A DNA stretch of 64,000 bases from an uncultured Collinsella sp. (GTDB lineage Bacteria > Actinomycetota > Coriobacteriia > Coriobacteriales > Coriobacteriaceae): NCBI GenBank assembly GCA_902470695.1, contig CABRHH010000003.1, positions 78,048 to 142,047 of the forward strand. The letters are read 5' to 3'. Shown here piece by piece: positions 8,614-17,094 of the stretch. Under the pieces are notes generated by a model. The model ran no database searches and was not told the origin of the DNA. It saw nothing but the letters and a program-made list of their open reading frames with translations. A program made the translations under genes and the position numbers. How positions within the stretch are numbered: position 1 is the first letter of the stretch; each line of letters starts with the position of its first letter.

Positions 8614-9537
8614 ATGAATCTTGTTTTCATTAAGATAGCATCGTTCATGGCTATCATCGCTGCAGGTATTGCCGCAGGAAGAAGCGGCAAGCTCGGAAAG
8701 GGCACCGGGGAAGCCCTCTCGAAAATCGTTTTCAACGTTACCCTACCCGCTGCCATCGTTCACGCATTCGGATCGGCCACGTTTACGCCACAGATGTTCA
8801 TACTCGTGCCCATCGGGGTTTTATGCACGCTCGGTCCGTATCTTCTCACGCTCCTTTGCACCCGAAGCTCACGGCGCGATGACCGCATTCTGTACCTATT
8901 AAACCTGTGCGGCTTCAATATCGGATCTTTTGGACTGCCGCTTGTTCAAGCATTTTTCCCGCCGACAACCGTTGTGGCCGCCTGCATGTTCGATGCTGGG
9001 AATGCCCTCATGATGACGGGAGGCACCTATGCGCTAACCTGCGTCATTGAACAGGAAGGCAGTATAAACCGCCCCGCTCTTATGGTCCTCAAGCGGCTTT
9101 TTACCTCAATCCCATTCGACTCATATATTGTTCTAATCGCCTTGGCCTTGCTCGGAATACAAATACCTCAGGCGGTCGTGCATTTTACAGAACCTATGGC
9201 GAACGCCAATGGTTTCCTCTCCATGTTCATGTTAGGCCTGATGGTTAACTTCTCGGTTGCACACGAAAAGATCTATACGGTACTACGGCTACTCAGCGCT
9301 CGTGCTTTGGCAAGCACCATTATGAGCCTTCTAGCCTTCACTCTGCTACCACTTGGATATGAAATTCGATGCATCATCGTGCTTCTGCTTTGGGCACCCA
9401 TTGGGTCCATGGGACCGGTATTCACCTTGTGGGCTGGAGGAGATTACGGACTCGCCGGGCTAGCAAACACAGTGAGCATTCTCATGAGCATCCTGGTTAT
9501 GACCGCCCTCATTATTGCAACCGGCATGGTCCTATAA
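8614..9537 (+). CDS. AEC family (auxin efflux carrier-type) transporter
   Basis: A 307-residue membrane protein with about ten hydrophobic segments in two halves, the usual AEC architecture and length. Characteristic pieces include the N-terminal NVTLPAAIVHAF and the central NLCGFNIGSFGLPL. Bacterial members carry malate, other small organic acids or related anions across the inner membrane. It lies 19 bases after the STM3941-type gene and 41 bases before the PfkB kinase, so all three are probably one transcript. In this setting it could export or import an organic acid linked to the neighbouring acyl-CoA genes. The ribosome site is weak. Family assignment is firm; the cargo is not. Confidence 0.85.
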   Translation: MNLVFIKIASFMAIIAAGIAAGRSGKLGKGTGEALSKIVFNVTLPAAIVHAFGSATFTPQMFILVPIGVLCTLGPYLLTLLCTRSSRRDDRILYLLNLCGFNIGSFGLPLVQAFFPPTTVVAACMFDAGNALMMTGGTYALTCVIEQEGSINRPALMVLKRLFTSIPFDSYIVLIALALLGIQIPQAVVHFTEPMANANGFLSMFMLGLMVNFSVAHEKIYTVLRLLSARALASTIMSLLAFTLLPLGYEIRCIIVLLLWAPIGSMGPVFTLWAGGDYGLAGLANTVSILMSILVMTALIIATGMVL

Positions 9538-9578
9538 TACGTGTGACGCGAACATTCGCGAAGTAAGAAGGGGCATCA

Positions 9579-10616
9579 ATGGGAGTTTTCTCGTACTCCA
9601 ACAGAATTCTTTGTTTCGGCGAATTGCTACTTCGCCTTTCACCGACGGGACACGAGCGGATTGAACAAACTGCCGATCTCCAGGTCTACTATGAAGGCGC
9701 CGAGGCTATGGTGGCTATCGACCTCTCGCATCAGGGAGAAAGCGTCGCCTATGCGAGTTGCGTCGCAGACAACCGCATCGGCGACCGCGGGCTGTCCGAG
9801 CTGTTGGCCGCCGGCGTTGATGTGACGCGCGTCACCCGCATGCCCGGTAGAATGGGAATCCTCTACTTCGAACGTGGAGCCGGGGAACGGCGCTCCTCCG
9901 TCATATATGACCGCGACTACACTCCCATGTCCATGCTGAAACGTGGCGACTTTGACTGGGACAGCCTCCTGAACGGTATCGACTCTTTCTACTTCACCGG
10001 AGTCCTCCCCGCCATTGGCCCAGAGCTTCGTGGGGCACTAGAGGATGCGCTCATGGCCTGTAAGGGGCGCGGCGTCAAAACATTTTGCGACCTGAACTAC
10101 CGACCCCGCATGTGGAACCGCGCAATAGCCCATGAGACCTGGACGCGCCTTCTTCCATGTATCGATGTCTGCATTGCTTCTGATCAAGATATCTGGAGTT
10201 TGTTCCCGCGTTCCGGCAACAACCCGGACCATACAACTACGTTTGACTTTGTCGAGTATTACGAAGGCGTCTCACGCGAACTGACGCAGCTATATCACTG
10301 TGAAGCCGTTGCCATCCAAATCCGCTCGCTTGCCACAAGCGGCATCGGAAGCTGGCGCGGCTTGCTCGTTCGCAATGGCGAAACAACACTCTCGGCAACG
10401 CGCGAGGTTCTCAACGATGAACATTCGGGATGCGGTGACGCGTTTGCCGCCGGCATCATTCATGGCATACGCAACAACTGGGGCTCTTCTACCGTCATTA
10501 ACTATGCCATGACCTCGAGTGCTTTGAAATCAACAATCCCCGGAAGCATCAACCGTCTGTCGAGCGAGGAGATTGTTGCGGCCGCCGGCGTACAACTCTC
10601 CATCGTCGATTATTAA
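9579..10616 (+). CDS. PfkB family sugar kinase (2-keto-3-deoxygluconate kinase-like)
   Basis: A 345-residue ribokinase-fold enzyme that phosphorylates a sugar or sugar acid with ATP. The N-terminal CFGELLLRLSP and the GAEAMVAIDLS segment (normally GGAxxNVA) match the KDG/fructokinase branch. The catalytic-base motif is HSGCGDAFAAG, with the usual GAGD altered to GCGD but the aspartate kept. The start follows AGAAGGGG closely. It ends a plus-strand operon and is probably functionally tied to the divergent PTS/aldolase operon: PTS phosphate plus kinase phosphate would give a bisphosphate for the aldolase. Substrate could be KDG, fructose-1-P or tagatose-6-P. Confidence 0.85.
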   Translation: MGVFSYSNRILCFGELLLRLSPTGHERIEQTADLQVYYEGAEAMVAIDLSHQGESVAYASCVADNRIGDRGLSELLAAGVDVTRVTRMPGRMGILYFERGAGERRSSVIYDRDYTPMSMLKRGDFDWDSLLNGIDSFYFTGVLPAIGPELRGALEDALMACKGRGVKTFCDLNYRPRMWNRAIAHETWTRLLPCIDVCIASDQDIWSLFPRSGNNPDHTTTFDFVEYYEGVSRELTQLYHCEAVAIQIRSLATSGIGSWRGLLVRNGETTLSATREVLNDEHSGCGDAFAAGIIHGIRNNWGSSTVINYAMTSSALKSTIPGSINRLSSEEIVAAAGVQLSIVDY

Positions 10617-10770
10617 AGCCGATCCTCATAGAGGGACTGCCGGTCCCGCTATTGATGCCTCGTGCGAAGACCTGACCGAGCGGCCGCAGCACCATTCATA
10701 CGGTCGGCCATCAGAATCACCCCAAAAAGCCAGCGTGCTGTCGAGTTACAGGCCCCAGTTGGGCAGGCCT

Positions 10771-10891
10771 CAGTTTGGGGACGGGGTCGTTTCGTTCAGT
10801 CTCAGTTTGGGGACGGGGCCGTTTCTTTTACCTGCCGTTCACCAGCGGCAATGCGAAACGACCCCGTCCCCAGATTGCATGTCCCCCAAAC
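10771..10891. repeat. REP-like hairpin element, upstream copy
   Basis: Two direct copies of CAGTTTGGGGACGGGG (from 10771 and 10803) are followed by the inverted ACGACCCCGTCCCC and a final GTCCCCCAAA (to 10890), so several alternative hairpins can form. The middle holds ACCAGCGGCAATGCGAAACG, nearly identical to the element after the next gene. GGGGACGG-type palindromes resemble REP elements mobilised by REP-associated tyrosine transposases; none is encoded in this window. The rest of the spacer (10617-10770) holds only a short hairpin with arms GGGAC and GTCCC at 10633-10647, a weak terminator candidate for the PfkB operon. Confidence 0.75.
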
Positions 10892-10906
10892 TACTTGCTC
10901 CATTTA

Positions 10907-10912
10907 TATAAT
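10907..10912 (+). promoter_or_regulatory. Candidate -10 box (TATAAT) for the ATPase gene
   Basis: A perfect TATAAT lies in a short AT-rich tract 51 bases before the chosen ATG of the ATPase. No convincing -35 is present at the right distance, where the REP-like repeat sits, so the call is tentative. Confidence 0.4.
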
Positions 10913-10962
10913 CTAGATTATTATATTTACGATTATATATGGCAGACGGGCAAAGGAGTCGC

Positions 10963-12357
10963 ATGTTCATCGGACGTTCTGAAGAGCTCTCTCTGCTCGA
11001 AGATGCGTATCTAAGCGCGCGATCGCAGCTCGTATTCGTATATGGGCGCAGACGTGTGGGAAAAACCGAACTTCTCAACGAGTTCCGAAAAAACAAGCCG
11101 TGCGTATTTCTGGCTGCCAAAGAGTCCTCGGCCTCGGTTCAGCTCGCCTCCTTCTCGCAGCAGATGTTCGCCGCTGGTGCGCCAGCCGGAAATTACCTCG
11201 ACTCATACCGCAGCTGGGATGATGCCCTTCAAGACATCGTTCAACTGCCTTTTCCTGGGAAAAAACTTGTCATCATCGACGAGTTTCCTTATCTGGCACG
11301 TGCTGACAGCTCCCTTCCCTCCGTGCTCCAACACGCGTGGGACCATGCACTCAGCAAGCACAACGTCATGCTCGTGCTCTGCGGCTCGTCCATGAGCTTT
11401 ATTGAAAAAGAAATCCTGAGCGAGAAAAACCCGCTCTACGGCCGGGCTACCGCCCTTATGAAGCTTCGACCGCTCCCCTATTGGGATGCAGCGCGCTTTT
11501 TCCCAGAGTATTCGCCGCAGGAACACGTCATAGCGCACGCAATTCTAGGCGGGATTCCGCACTACCTTCTGCAATTCGACCCCAATCGGAGCATTGAAGA
11601 GAACGTCAAAGCTTGTATCCTTCGCTCCGGCTCAGCGCTCTACAGCGAGCCAGAGTTTCTTATGCGGCAAGAGTTTCGCGAGACTGCCATTTACAACAGT
11701 ATTGTCCAGGCAGTTGCCCTCGGAGCGACACAGCTCAATGAAATCTCGCAGAAGACCATGCTCGAGACATCAAGACTTAGTCCCTACCTGAGCAATCTCA
11801 TCGAGGTCGGCATTTTAGAGCGAGAGTTTCCCGTCGGAATCGGTCTGCAGGAGCGCACAAAGGCAAGGCGTGGACTGTACCGCATATGCGACAATTTCTT
11901 TCGGTTTTGGTACGCGTTCGTGTTCTCAAACGCTTCCGCCCTCGATGCCCACGACACCGAAGGAGTCTGGCGAAATATCGTTTGTCCGGCACTCAACCAC
12001 TTTGCCGCCGCACCGTTTGAGGACATTTGCAAAGCATGGCTCTGGCGTCAAAATGCGCAGGGAAAACTGCCGTTCTACTGCACCGAAATCGGACGATGGT
12101 GGAACGGGAGCGAGGTCGACGTTATGGCAGTCGATGCAGGCATGCGCCATGCTCTCATCGGCGAATGCAAATTCAAAAACAGCCCCGTCGGTTTTGATGT
12201 GCTGAAAAAGCTGCAGCAAAAGGGCGATGATCTCAAGCCCCCAGTTGAAGGCTACTACCTGTTCTCCCGATCGGGCTTTACATCTGGGCTACGCGAGCAG
12301 GCATCGTCTTTGAGCGACGTTCACCTCGTTCCCTGCGACAAGCTCTACGAGCAGTAA
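10963..12357 (+). CDS. AAA-type ATPase with C-terminal DUF234 nuclease-like domain
   Basis: 464 residues. The N-terminal ATPase domain has Walker A GRRRVGKTELL (about residues 28-38) and Walker B LVIIDEFPYLA. The C-terminal part (about residues 330-464) has the PD-(D/E)XK-like pattern GSEVDVMAV, then a spacer, then IGECKF, as in the archaeal-type ATPase/DUF234 family. The molecular role of that family is not established; defence, DNA processing and selfish-element roles have all been considered. The ATG at 10963 is chosen because AAAGGAG lies four bases before it; an in-frame ATG at 10939 lacks such a site. The gene is alone between two related REP-like hairpins, which suggests an inserted cassette. 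Confidence 0.82.
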   Translation: MFIGRSEELSLLEDAYLSARSQLVFVYGRRRVGKTELLNEFRKNKPCVFLAAKESSASVQLASFSQQMFAAGAPAGNYLDSYRSWDDALQDIVQLPFPGKKLVIIDEFPYLARADSSLPSVLQHAWDHALSKHNVMLVLCGSSMSFIEKEILSEKNPLYGRATALMKLRPLPYWDAARFFPEYSPQEHVIAHAILGGIPHYLLQFDPNRSIEENVKACILRSGSALYSEPEFLMRQEFRETAIYNSIVQAVALGATQLNEISQKTMLETSRLSPYLSNLIEVGILEREFPVGIGLQERTKARRGLYRICDNFFRFWYAFVFSNASALDAHDTEGVWRNIVCPALNHFAAAPFEDICKAWLWRQNAQGKLPFYCTEIGRWWNGSEVDVMAVDAGMRHALIGECKFKNSPVGFDVLKKLQQKGDDLKPPVEGYYLFSRSGFTSGLREQASSLSDVHLVPCDKLYEQ

Positions 12358-12363
12358 GAACTC

Positions 12364-12441
12364 TGTTTGGGGACGGGTTCGTTTCGTACATCAGCGGCGA
12401 TACGAAACGACCCCGTCCCCAAATTGCACGTCCCCAAATTG
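12364..12441. repeat. REP-like hairpin element, downstream copy
   Basis: A near-perfect hairpin: left arm from GTTTGGGGACGG (12365) through GTTTCGTA (12388), loop near CATCAGCGGCGA, right arm from TACGAAACGACCC (12401) to GTCCCCAAAT (12424), with an extra CGTCCCCAAATTGCA copy to 12441. It shares its loop and right arm with the element at 10771-10891. It lies directly after the ATPase stop and could also work as its terminator. Confidence 0.75.
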
Positions 12442-12449
12442 CAGTGCGG

Positions 12450-12926
12450 CTACCTGCTGCAGAGGCGCACCATGGTCGTCGTCATGCCCTCCGGCGTGTC
12501 CTGCGCCATAACGTCGGCGCATGCATCGTCGTCCATGAAGACGCCCATGAGCGCCTGCAGGACAGCGACCTGCCCGTCGGCATGCTGCAGCAGCCCCAGG
12601 TTCACGATGAGCTCAGCGGGCACCGGATCGCCCATGCCGGCCATCGCCTCGAACACGATCGGCTGCGCAGGCCTGATCACGGCGATGTAGGGCTTCTCCA
12701 GGTGCTCGGGGTCCGTGTGCGGGATGGCCACCTTGATGGCCTGGCACGCCAAGCCGGTGGGGTAGTTCTTCTCGCGCTCGGTGATCGCGTCGAGCCACGT
12801 ATCCTTGATGTAGCCGCGCGCAGCCAGCTCCTCGCCCAGCTTCTCGAAGAACTCCGCCCGGTCGCCGGCCTCGAAATCGAGGAACACGAGCTCAGGCGTA
12901 AACAGATCGGTATCGACAGCAGACAT
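12450..12926 (-). CDS. PTS subunit IIA (fructose/galactitol type)
   Basis: A 158-residue cytoplasmic phosphocarrier of the fructose-mannitol IIA fold. The phosphorylated histidine is H70 in KVAIPHTDPEH. The ATG at 12926 is chosen over the one six bases upstream because AGAAGGG then sits at a normal distance. It is the last gene of the galactitol-type operon, 255 bases after the aldolase; that spacer is GC-rich with no clear signal. It should pass phosphate to the IIB at 16245-16529. Placing IIA at the operon's end, away from IIB and IIC, differs from the classical gatABC order. Confidence 0.9.
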   Translation of the reverse strand: MSAVDTDLFTPELVFLDFEAGDRAEFFEKLGEELAARGYIKDTWLDAITEREKNYPTGLACQAIKVAIPHTDPEHLEKPYIAVIRPAQPIVFEAMAGMGDPVPAELIVNLGLLQHADGQVAVLQALMGVFMDDDACADVMAQDTPEGMTTTMVRLCSR

Positions 12927-13181
12927 ATGCATCCCTTCTCATGAAAATTGGAACGTGCGCCAACGGAGCCAAGGCGGCGCACCGCTAGAGCAGCGCATCG
13001 CCACGCCGACGGCACCAGCATGCAAACAGCATCGGACACCAACGCGTCACTGGCACCGCCATGAGATGCCGGCACGCCACCGGCATCAAGACAAAACGCC
13101 GCCGCACCCGGGCACCGGCTCGCCCCAGCACCAGCGCGCCCGGGCACCGGCACCCCAGCCACGCCGACGGCGCCCCGGCGG

Positions 13182-14075
13182 CTACGCCAGCGGCTCAGCT
13201 CCGTTGGCAAACACCGTGATGACATCCGCGAAATCGGCACGCAGGCGCTCGTAGGCAGCGACGGTCATATCGTGCCAGTACACCGTTGCGCCCGCATCGG
13301 CCCCGCGACGTTCGTCGGCCAGGGCAAGCACCGCCTCGCCGGCGTATTTCACGCCGTACGTGTAGTAGTTGATCTTGCGAATACCGGAATCGATGGCCCG
13401 ACGATAATCCTCATTGGAAACGCCCGACCCACCGTGCATCACAAGCGGCACGTCCGTGCGCTCGCGAATCTGGTCGAGCACGTCGAAGGACAGGTGCGGC
13501 TCACCGCGGTACAGGCCGTGAACCGTGCCAAACGAGCAGGCCAGGATATCCAGGCCGGTGGCCGCGATGAACTCGTGCGCCTGGTCGGGGTCGGTGTAGG
13601 TGGCACCGGCGCCGCCTTCAGGAGCAGCGGCGCCGTCGGACAGCACATCGCCCTCGCGAGCCCCCAGGCTGCCGAGCTCGCACTCCAAACCGCAGTCGAA
13701 GCCGGCGCACATGGCCGCCGCACGAGCCGAATGCGCCACATTCTCCTCATAGGGCAGCGCGGAACCGTCAAACATCGCACCGTTAAATCCCATCTCCAGC
13801 GCACGACGCATGTAGGAGAGGTGCTCGCAGTGATCGAGATGCACGCAGACCTGCGCGGTCGAGCGCTCGGCCAGAGCGACCATCGCAGGACCCATCACAT
13901 CAAGCGGAACGATGTCATCATGGCATTCGGCGTGCTGGATGATCACCGGATACCCCGTTGCCTCGGCCGCGTCGATCGCCGCGCGAACCGCCTCAAAACT
14001 CGGGGTATTGAACGCCGCGATCGCCATATTGTTCTGCTCGGCGATCGCGCAGATGTCACGAAGATTGACCAACAT
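13182..14075 (-). CDS. Class II aldolase, tagatose-1,6-bisphosphate aldolase-like (GatY/KbaY family)
   Basis: A 297-residue zinc aldolase that would split tagatose- or fructose-bisphosphate into dihydroxyacetone phosphate and glyceraldehyde phosphate. Metal-binding regions are visible as HLDHCEHL, ECELGSLG, FGTVHGLY and MHGGSGVSNEDY, followed by IRKINYYT. It lies 27 bases after a small membrane protein gene in the galactitol-type PTS operon, which also encodes a triosephosphate isomerase homologue to process the products. It is clearly a different lineage from the aldolase at 5198-6079. A low-complexity stretch with an apparent insertion (AAAPEGGAGATY) sits in the middle. Confidence 0.9.
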   Translation of the reverse strand: MLVNLRDICAIAEQNNMAIAAFNTPSFEAVRAAIDAAEATGYPVIIQHAECHDDIVPLDVMGPAMVALAERSTAQVCVHLDHCEHLSYMRRALEMGFNGAMFDGSALPYEENVAHSARAAAMCAGFDCGLECELGSLGAREGDVLSDGAAAPEGGAGATYTDPDQAHEFIAATGLDILACSFGTVHGLYRGEPHLSFDVLDQIRERTDVPLVMHGGSGVSNEDYRRAIDSGIRKINYYTYGVKYAGEAVLALADERRGADAGATVYWHDMTVAAYERLRADFADVITVFANGAEPLA

Positions 14076-14102
14076 TGCGATTCCTTTCTCTCAAGGGAAT
14101 TG

Positions 14103-14675
14103 TCACTTCTTCCGTCCGCAGCAAGGCACCTGGTGCCCCTCTTTATCAGCCACCTTGCGAGCAGACGCCAACCGCGAGCGCACGCGCAGGTTGTTGGGAT
14201 CCAAGTGCGCCTCGGTGTCGAGAAAAAACCGGAACAAATCGAGGGCCCGCTCGCCATTGGAGCGGCGGAGGTCGCCGCACCCCACAAAATACCGACCACG
14301 TGCGAGCCCGCCGCCATTGATGCGGATGTAGGCGCTATGGGTCGTGCCGTTTTCACGCACCTGCAGGCGCTCGATATCCGCAAGGCGAAACGTATCGGTG
14401 CGGCCAAATGAGGTCACGGCCAGCTTCGTGTCGTCCAACTCCACCGTCTGCGGATACGCATGGGCGACAAACGTATTGAAGAGCACGTAAACGCACAGCA
14501 GCGAAACACCGATAGCGAGCGGCGGGAGGGTCCCCGATACGACGAAGAATAGAGCCACCGGCAGTACGACCGCCGCCACAACAGCGGGGACCTTCACATC
14601 GAACAGATAGCGGCGCGGGTCGTACGTATACATCGCGCCAGCGCACCCATCCTCTATTGACTCAATATCGCTCAC
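14103..14675 (-). CDS. Two-helix membrane protein with PH-like cytoplasmic part
   Basis: Unrecognised 190-residue protein. After the motif YDPRRYLFDV come two hydrophobic segments (about residues 28-47 and 52-70), then a basic, beta-rich cytoplasmic region. The GTG at 14675 has GGGGGT just upstream; an ATG at 14633 (MYTYDPRRY) is the alternative start. It lies between IIC and the aldolase in the PTS operon and is probably co-transcribed. Its layout (two helices, then a PH-like domain containing a LADIERLQV-type strand) recalls bacterial PH-domain membrane proteins and the STM3941-type gene at 8022. Function is unknown. Confidence 0.65.
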   Translation of the reverse strand: MSDIESIEDGCAGAMYTYDPRRYLFDVKVPAVVAAVVLPVALFFVVSGTLPPLAIGVSLLCVYVLFNTFVAHAYPQTVELDDTKLAVTSFGRTDTFRLADIERLQVRENGTTHSAYIRINGGGLARGRYFVGCGDLRRSNGERALDLFRFFLDTEAHLDPNNLRVRSRLASARKVADKEGHQVPCCGRKK

Positions 14676-14789
14676 GCTACCCCCGAAGAGTCGTACGGAC
14701 CAGACCGACTGGCAACAGCCCGCGCCCCTCCCCGATGAGAGACGCGGGCACGAGCCGCTGCCAACAAGACAGACCAAAGACAAAGCCGC

Positions 14790-16196
14790 TTACGCCTCAG
14801 CGTGAAGCTCCTTGGCCTCCTTGAGGATGCGCTTGCGGTTCCAAAGGGCAAACGCCACGGCAAAGACACCAGTAGCGCCGATGCAGACCCATCCATTGAT
14901 ATTGCTCAAGAACACAAAGATGAAGGTCAACGGATTTGCACCATCGCAGAGCGAGGAAATCAATGCGCTGGCGCTTCCCGCCGCCGCTGCGATATCGAAA
15001 CCGGACTGCAGAGCCGCCGCCGTCTGGAACGGCGCCATGTAAGTTGCGATCAACAGGCCGACAGCGAGAACGACGATGCCCACGATCAAGCCACGGAAAC
15101 CGTTTTGATTCACGATCGGAGTGACGAGAACGAGCATATACGTGGCAACAGAAAGATCGACCAGCGGAATGACCTGGTTGCCGAGCGGCTGCAGGGCAAC
15201 CGCAAGCAGCAACATGACGGGAACAAGAATCAGCGCAAGAGACAGGGTCACGGGATGACCAACGCCCACGGCCGAATCGAGGCCGATGTACACCTTGCCG
15301 CGATTCGGCATCCGCTTCTGAATGAAGGCGGAAGCGGCATCGGAGATGGGCAGCAGGCCTTCCATGAGCAGGGAGGCCATGCGCGGAATGAGCACCAAAA
15401 CAGCGCCGAGGGAAACACCGAGCACCAAGATCTGGGCCACAGAACCGGCGATGTCTGCAGGATCAAAGTATGCCACCAGGCCGATGACCACGCCGATGAT
15501 GGTACCGATAAAGATCGGCTCACCGAACACGCCGAACTTCTTCTGCATGGACTCAACATCGAGGTTGATGTCGCGAACGCCGGGGATCTTGTCGATGAGC
15601 CAATTCACCGCCATGGCAATCGGGGCAAATGCCGCCGTGAAACCGTGGGGCAAAGACACGCCGGGCATCCCTAGCGACTTTTCGACTTGCGGTGCGGTGA
15701 TGTCGCCCAAGATCAATACGATGACCTCGTTGATAATCGCAGCTGCAAAGCCGAGAGCCACGTTGTCGGTGATGATCGCAACGATGGAGCCGGTAAAGGC
15801 AAAGTGCCAGTAGTTCCAGATATCAACATCGACGGTCTGGGTGGTGTTGGTGAACAGCATGACCAGATTCACAAGCAACGCGAGCGGGATGATGAACATG
15901 CCCACCGTGGTGCCCATGGCGATTGCGGACGAAGCAGGCCACCCGACATCGATAACGGAAAGGGCGAGACCGAACTTGTCGACCATTGTCGTCACAGCCG
16001 GAACCAAGCTGGTGCCCAGAAGGTTGTTGATGATGAGGTTGAGTCCGATGAAGCCAACCCCAACCGTCAGACCGGCCTTAAGACTCTTGCCGAAGCCGGC
16101 GCCTAGTGCCGCGCCGATTATCGTAATGATGACGGGCATCATCACCGAGACGCCCAGTCCTTGAATAAAGGTAAAGAAACCCAAGATTGCATCCAT
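14790..16196 (-). CDS. PTS galactitol-type permease subunit IIC
   Basis: A 468-residue membrane channel of the galactitol (GatC) PTS family, with about ten or more hydrophobic helices. Typical segments are GFGKSLKAGLTVGVGFIGLN near residue 35, GWPASSAIAMGT near 86 and GVGHPVTLSLALILVPVM in the second half. The start ATG follows GAGGGG by eight bases. It lies 48 bases after IIB. The family transports polyols or sugars such as galactitol and related compounds; with an aldolase and a TIM homologue in the same operon, tagatose-bisphosphate-forming catabolism is likely. No galactitol-phosphate dehydrogenase is present, so galactitol itself is less certain. Confidence 0.92.
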   Translation of the reverse strand: MDAILGFFTFIQGLGVSVMMPVIITIIGAALGAGFGKSLKAGLTVGVGFIGLNLIINNLLGTSLVPAVTTMVDKFGLALSVIDVGWPASSAIAMGTTVGMFIIPLALLVNLVMLFTNTTQTVDVDIWNYWHFAFTGSIVAIITDNVALGFAAAIINEVIVLILGDITAPQVEKSLGMPGVSLPHGFTAAFAPIAMAVNWLIDKIPGVRDINLDVESMQKKFGVFGEPIFIGTIIGVVIGLVAYFDPADIAGSVAQILVLGVSLGAVLVLIPRMASLLMEGLLPISDAASAFIQKRMPNRGKVYIGLDSAVGVGHPVTLSLALILVPVMLLLAVALQPLGNQVIPLVDLSVATYMLVLVTPIVNQNGFRGLIVGIVVLAVGLLIATYMAPFQTAAALQSGFDIAAAAGSASALISSLCDGANPLTFIFVFLSNINGWVCIGATGVFAVAFALWNRKRILKEAKELHAEA

Positions 16197-16244
16197 TGCG
16201 CATTCCCCTCAAAGTAGGTACGTACGTCATGGACATCAGGCGTG

Positions 16245-16529
16245 CTATTTAGCCATAATGTCGAGAATCTTCTGATGCGCGTCTGCGATGCCCATTCCGG
16301 TTAGAAACGGCAGGCCGCTCACGAATTCGCACGTGATGCCGGCAGGCGCGACGGTGGTCGCAATCAACAGGTCGGCATCCGCGCACTGTGAGGGAGCCTC
16401 GGCAATAGCGCATTGCACGATGTGGTACTGGTTCGCGTAACCGTTGTCGTCGAGCAAAGCGGCAACCTTTTGCGCAACGGCAGTGGAGGTGGCGATACCG
16501 GAACCGCAAGCCAAAACGATCTTCTTCAT
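16245..16529 (-). CDS. PTS galactitol-type subunit IIB
   Basis: A 94-residue phosphocarrier. The active cysteine is C8 in MKKIVLACGSGIATSTAV, the GatB/lactose-IIB P-loop-like motif. The ATG at 16529 is preceded by AAAAGGAGAT. It should accept phosphate from the IIA at 12450 and pass it to the sugar bound by the IIC at 14790. It lies 39 bases downstream of the YjbQ gene in the same operon. Confidence 0.92.
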   Translation of the reverse strand: MKKIVLACGSGIATSTAVAQKVAALLDDNGYANQYHIVQCAIAEAPSQCADADLLIATTVAPAGITCEFVSGLPFLTGMGIADAHQKILDIMAK

Positions 16530-16568
16530 GTCTATCTCCTTTTAAGGTGTATAGAACGGTGGCTTGTA

Positions 16569-17090
16569 CTACTCCCCCATGACGACGACCTTCACCTTGC
16601 GCGTGCGCTCGCGGGTGCGGTCGAAGTCTACAAAGTAAATGCTGGCGAGGCCGTTCATCTCGAGCTTGCCGTCGGCGACCTCGAAGGTCTGGTTGCTCCC
16701 GATGAGCGTCGAGCGCAGGTGGGCGTCGCCGTTCCACAGCATGGTGCGGTCGAGGTTCGGCAGCCACGACTCGGGATTGGGCCAAGACTCCACTTCCTCG
16801 AAATGACGCAGCCCCGGATACCGATAGGTATTCCAATCATGCTGCTCGGGGAACACGCGCTCCAGTCCGTCGTTCAGGTCGGCTTGGAGGAACGTATCGC
16901 CCGCCGGGGTGCAGTCGTGGTCGAATTCCTCGGAAAACACCGCGCAGGTCGTGTGGCAGGAGATGACCGTGGCCGTGCCCTCCTTGATCCCGGACGCCTC
17001 GACGGCCCGGCGGACGCCTTCCGTGACGTCAACGTAGGTGGGCTTGCCCGCCAGCGTGTCCATCGTGATGAGATCCTTATAAACCGTCAT
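16569..17090 (-). CDS. YjbQ family protein (UPF0047)
   Basis: A 173-residue protein of the YjbQ/UPF0047 family. Conserved pieces are SCHTTCAVF, WNGDAHLRSTLIGSNQTF and IYFVDFDRTR, with histidines that form the presumed metal or phosphate site. Some members show weak thiamin-phosphate synthase activity, but the physiological role is unclear. The ATG at 17090 follows GGAGGTG by eight bases, and the preceding gene ends four bases before it, so it is operonic. Its location inside a sugar PTS operon, between a TIM homologue and IIB, points to a sugar-phosphate-related function. That is inference from context. Confidence 0.85.
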   Translation of the reverse strand: MTVYKDLITMDTLAGKPTYVDVTEGVRRAVEASGIKEGTATVISCHTTCAVFSEEFDHDCTPAGDTFLQADLNDGLERVFPEQHDWNTYRYPGLRHFEEVESWPNPESWLPNLDRTMLWNGDAHLRSTLIGSNQTFEVADGKLEMNGLASIYFVDFDRTRERTRKVKVVVMGE

Positions 17091-17094
17091 GTTC

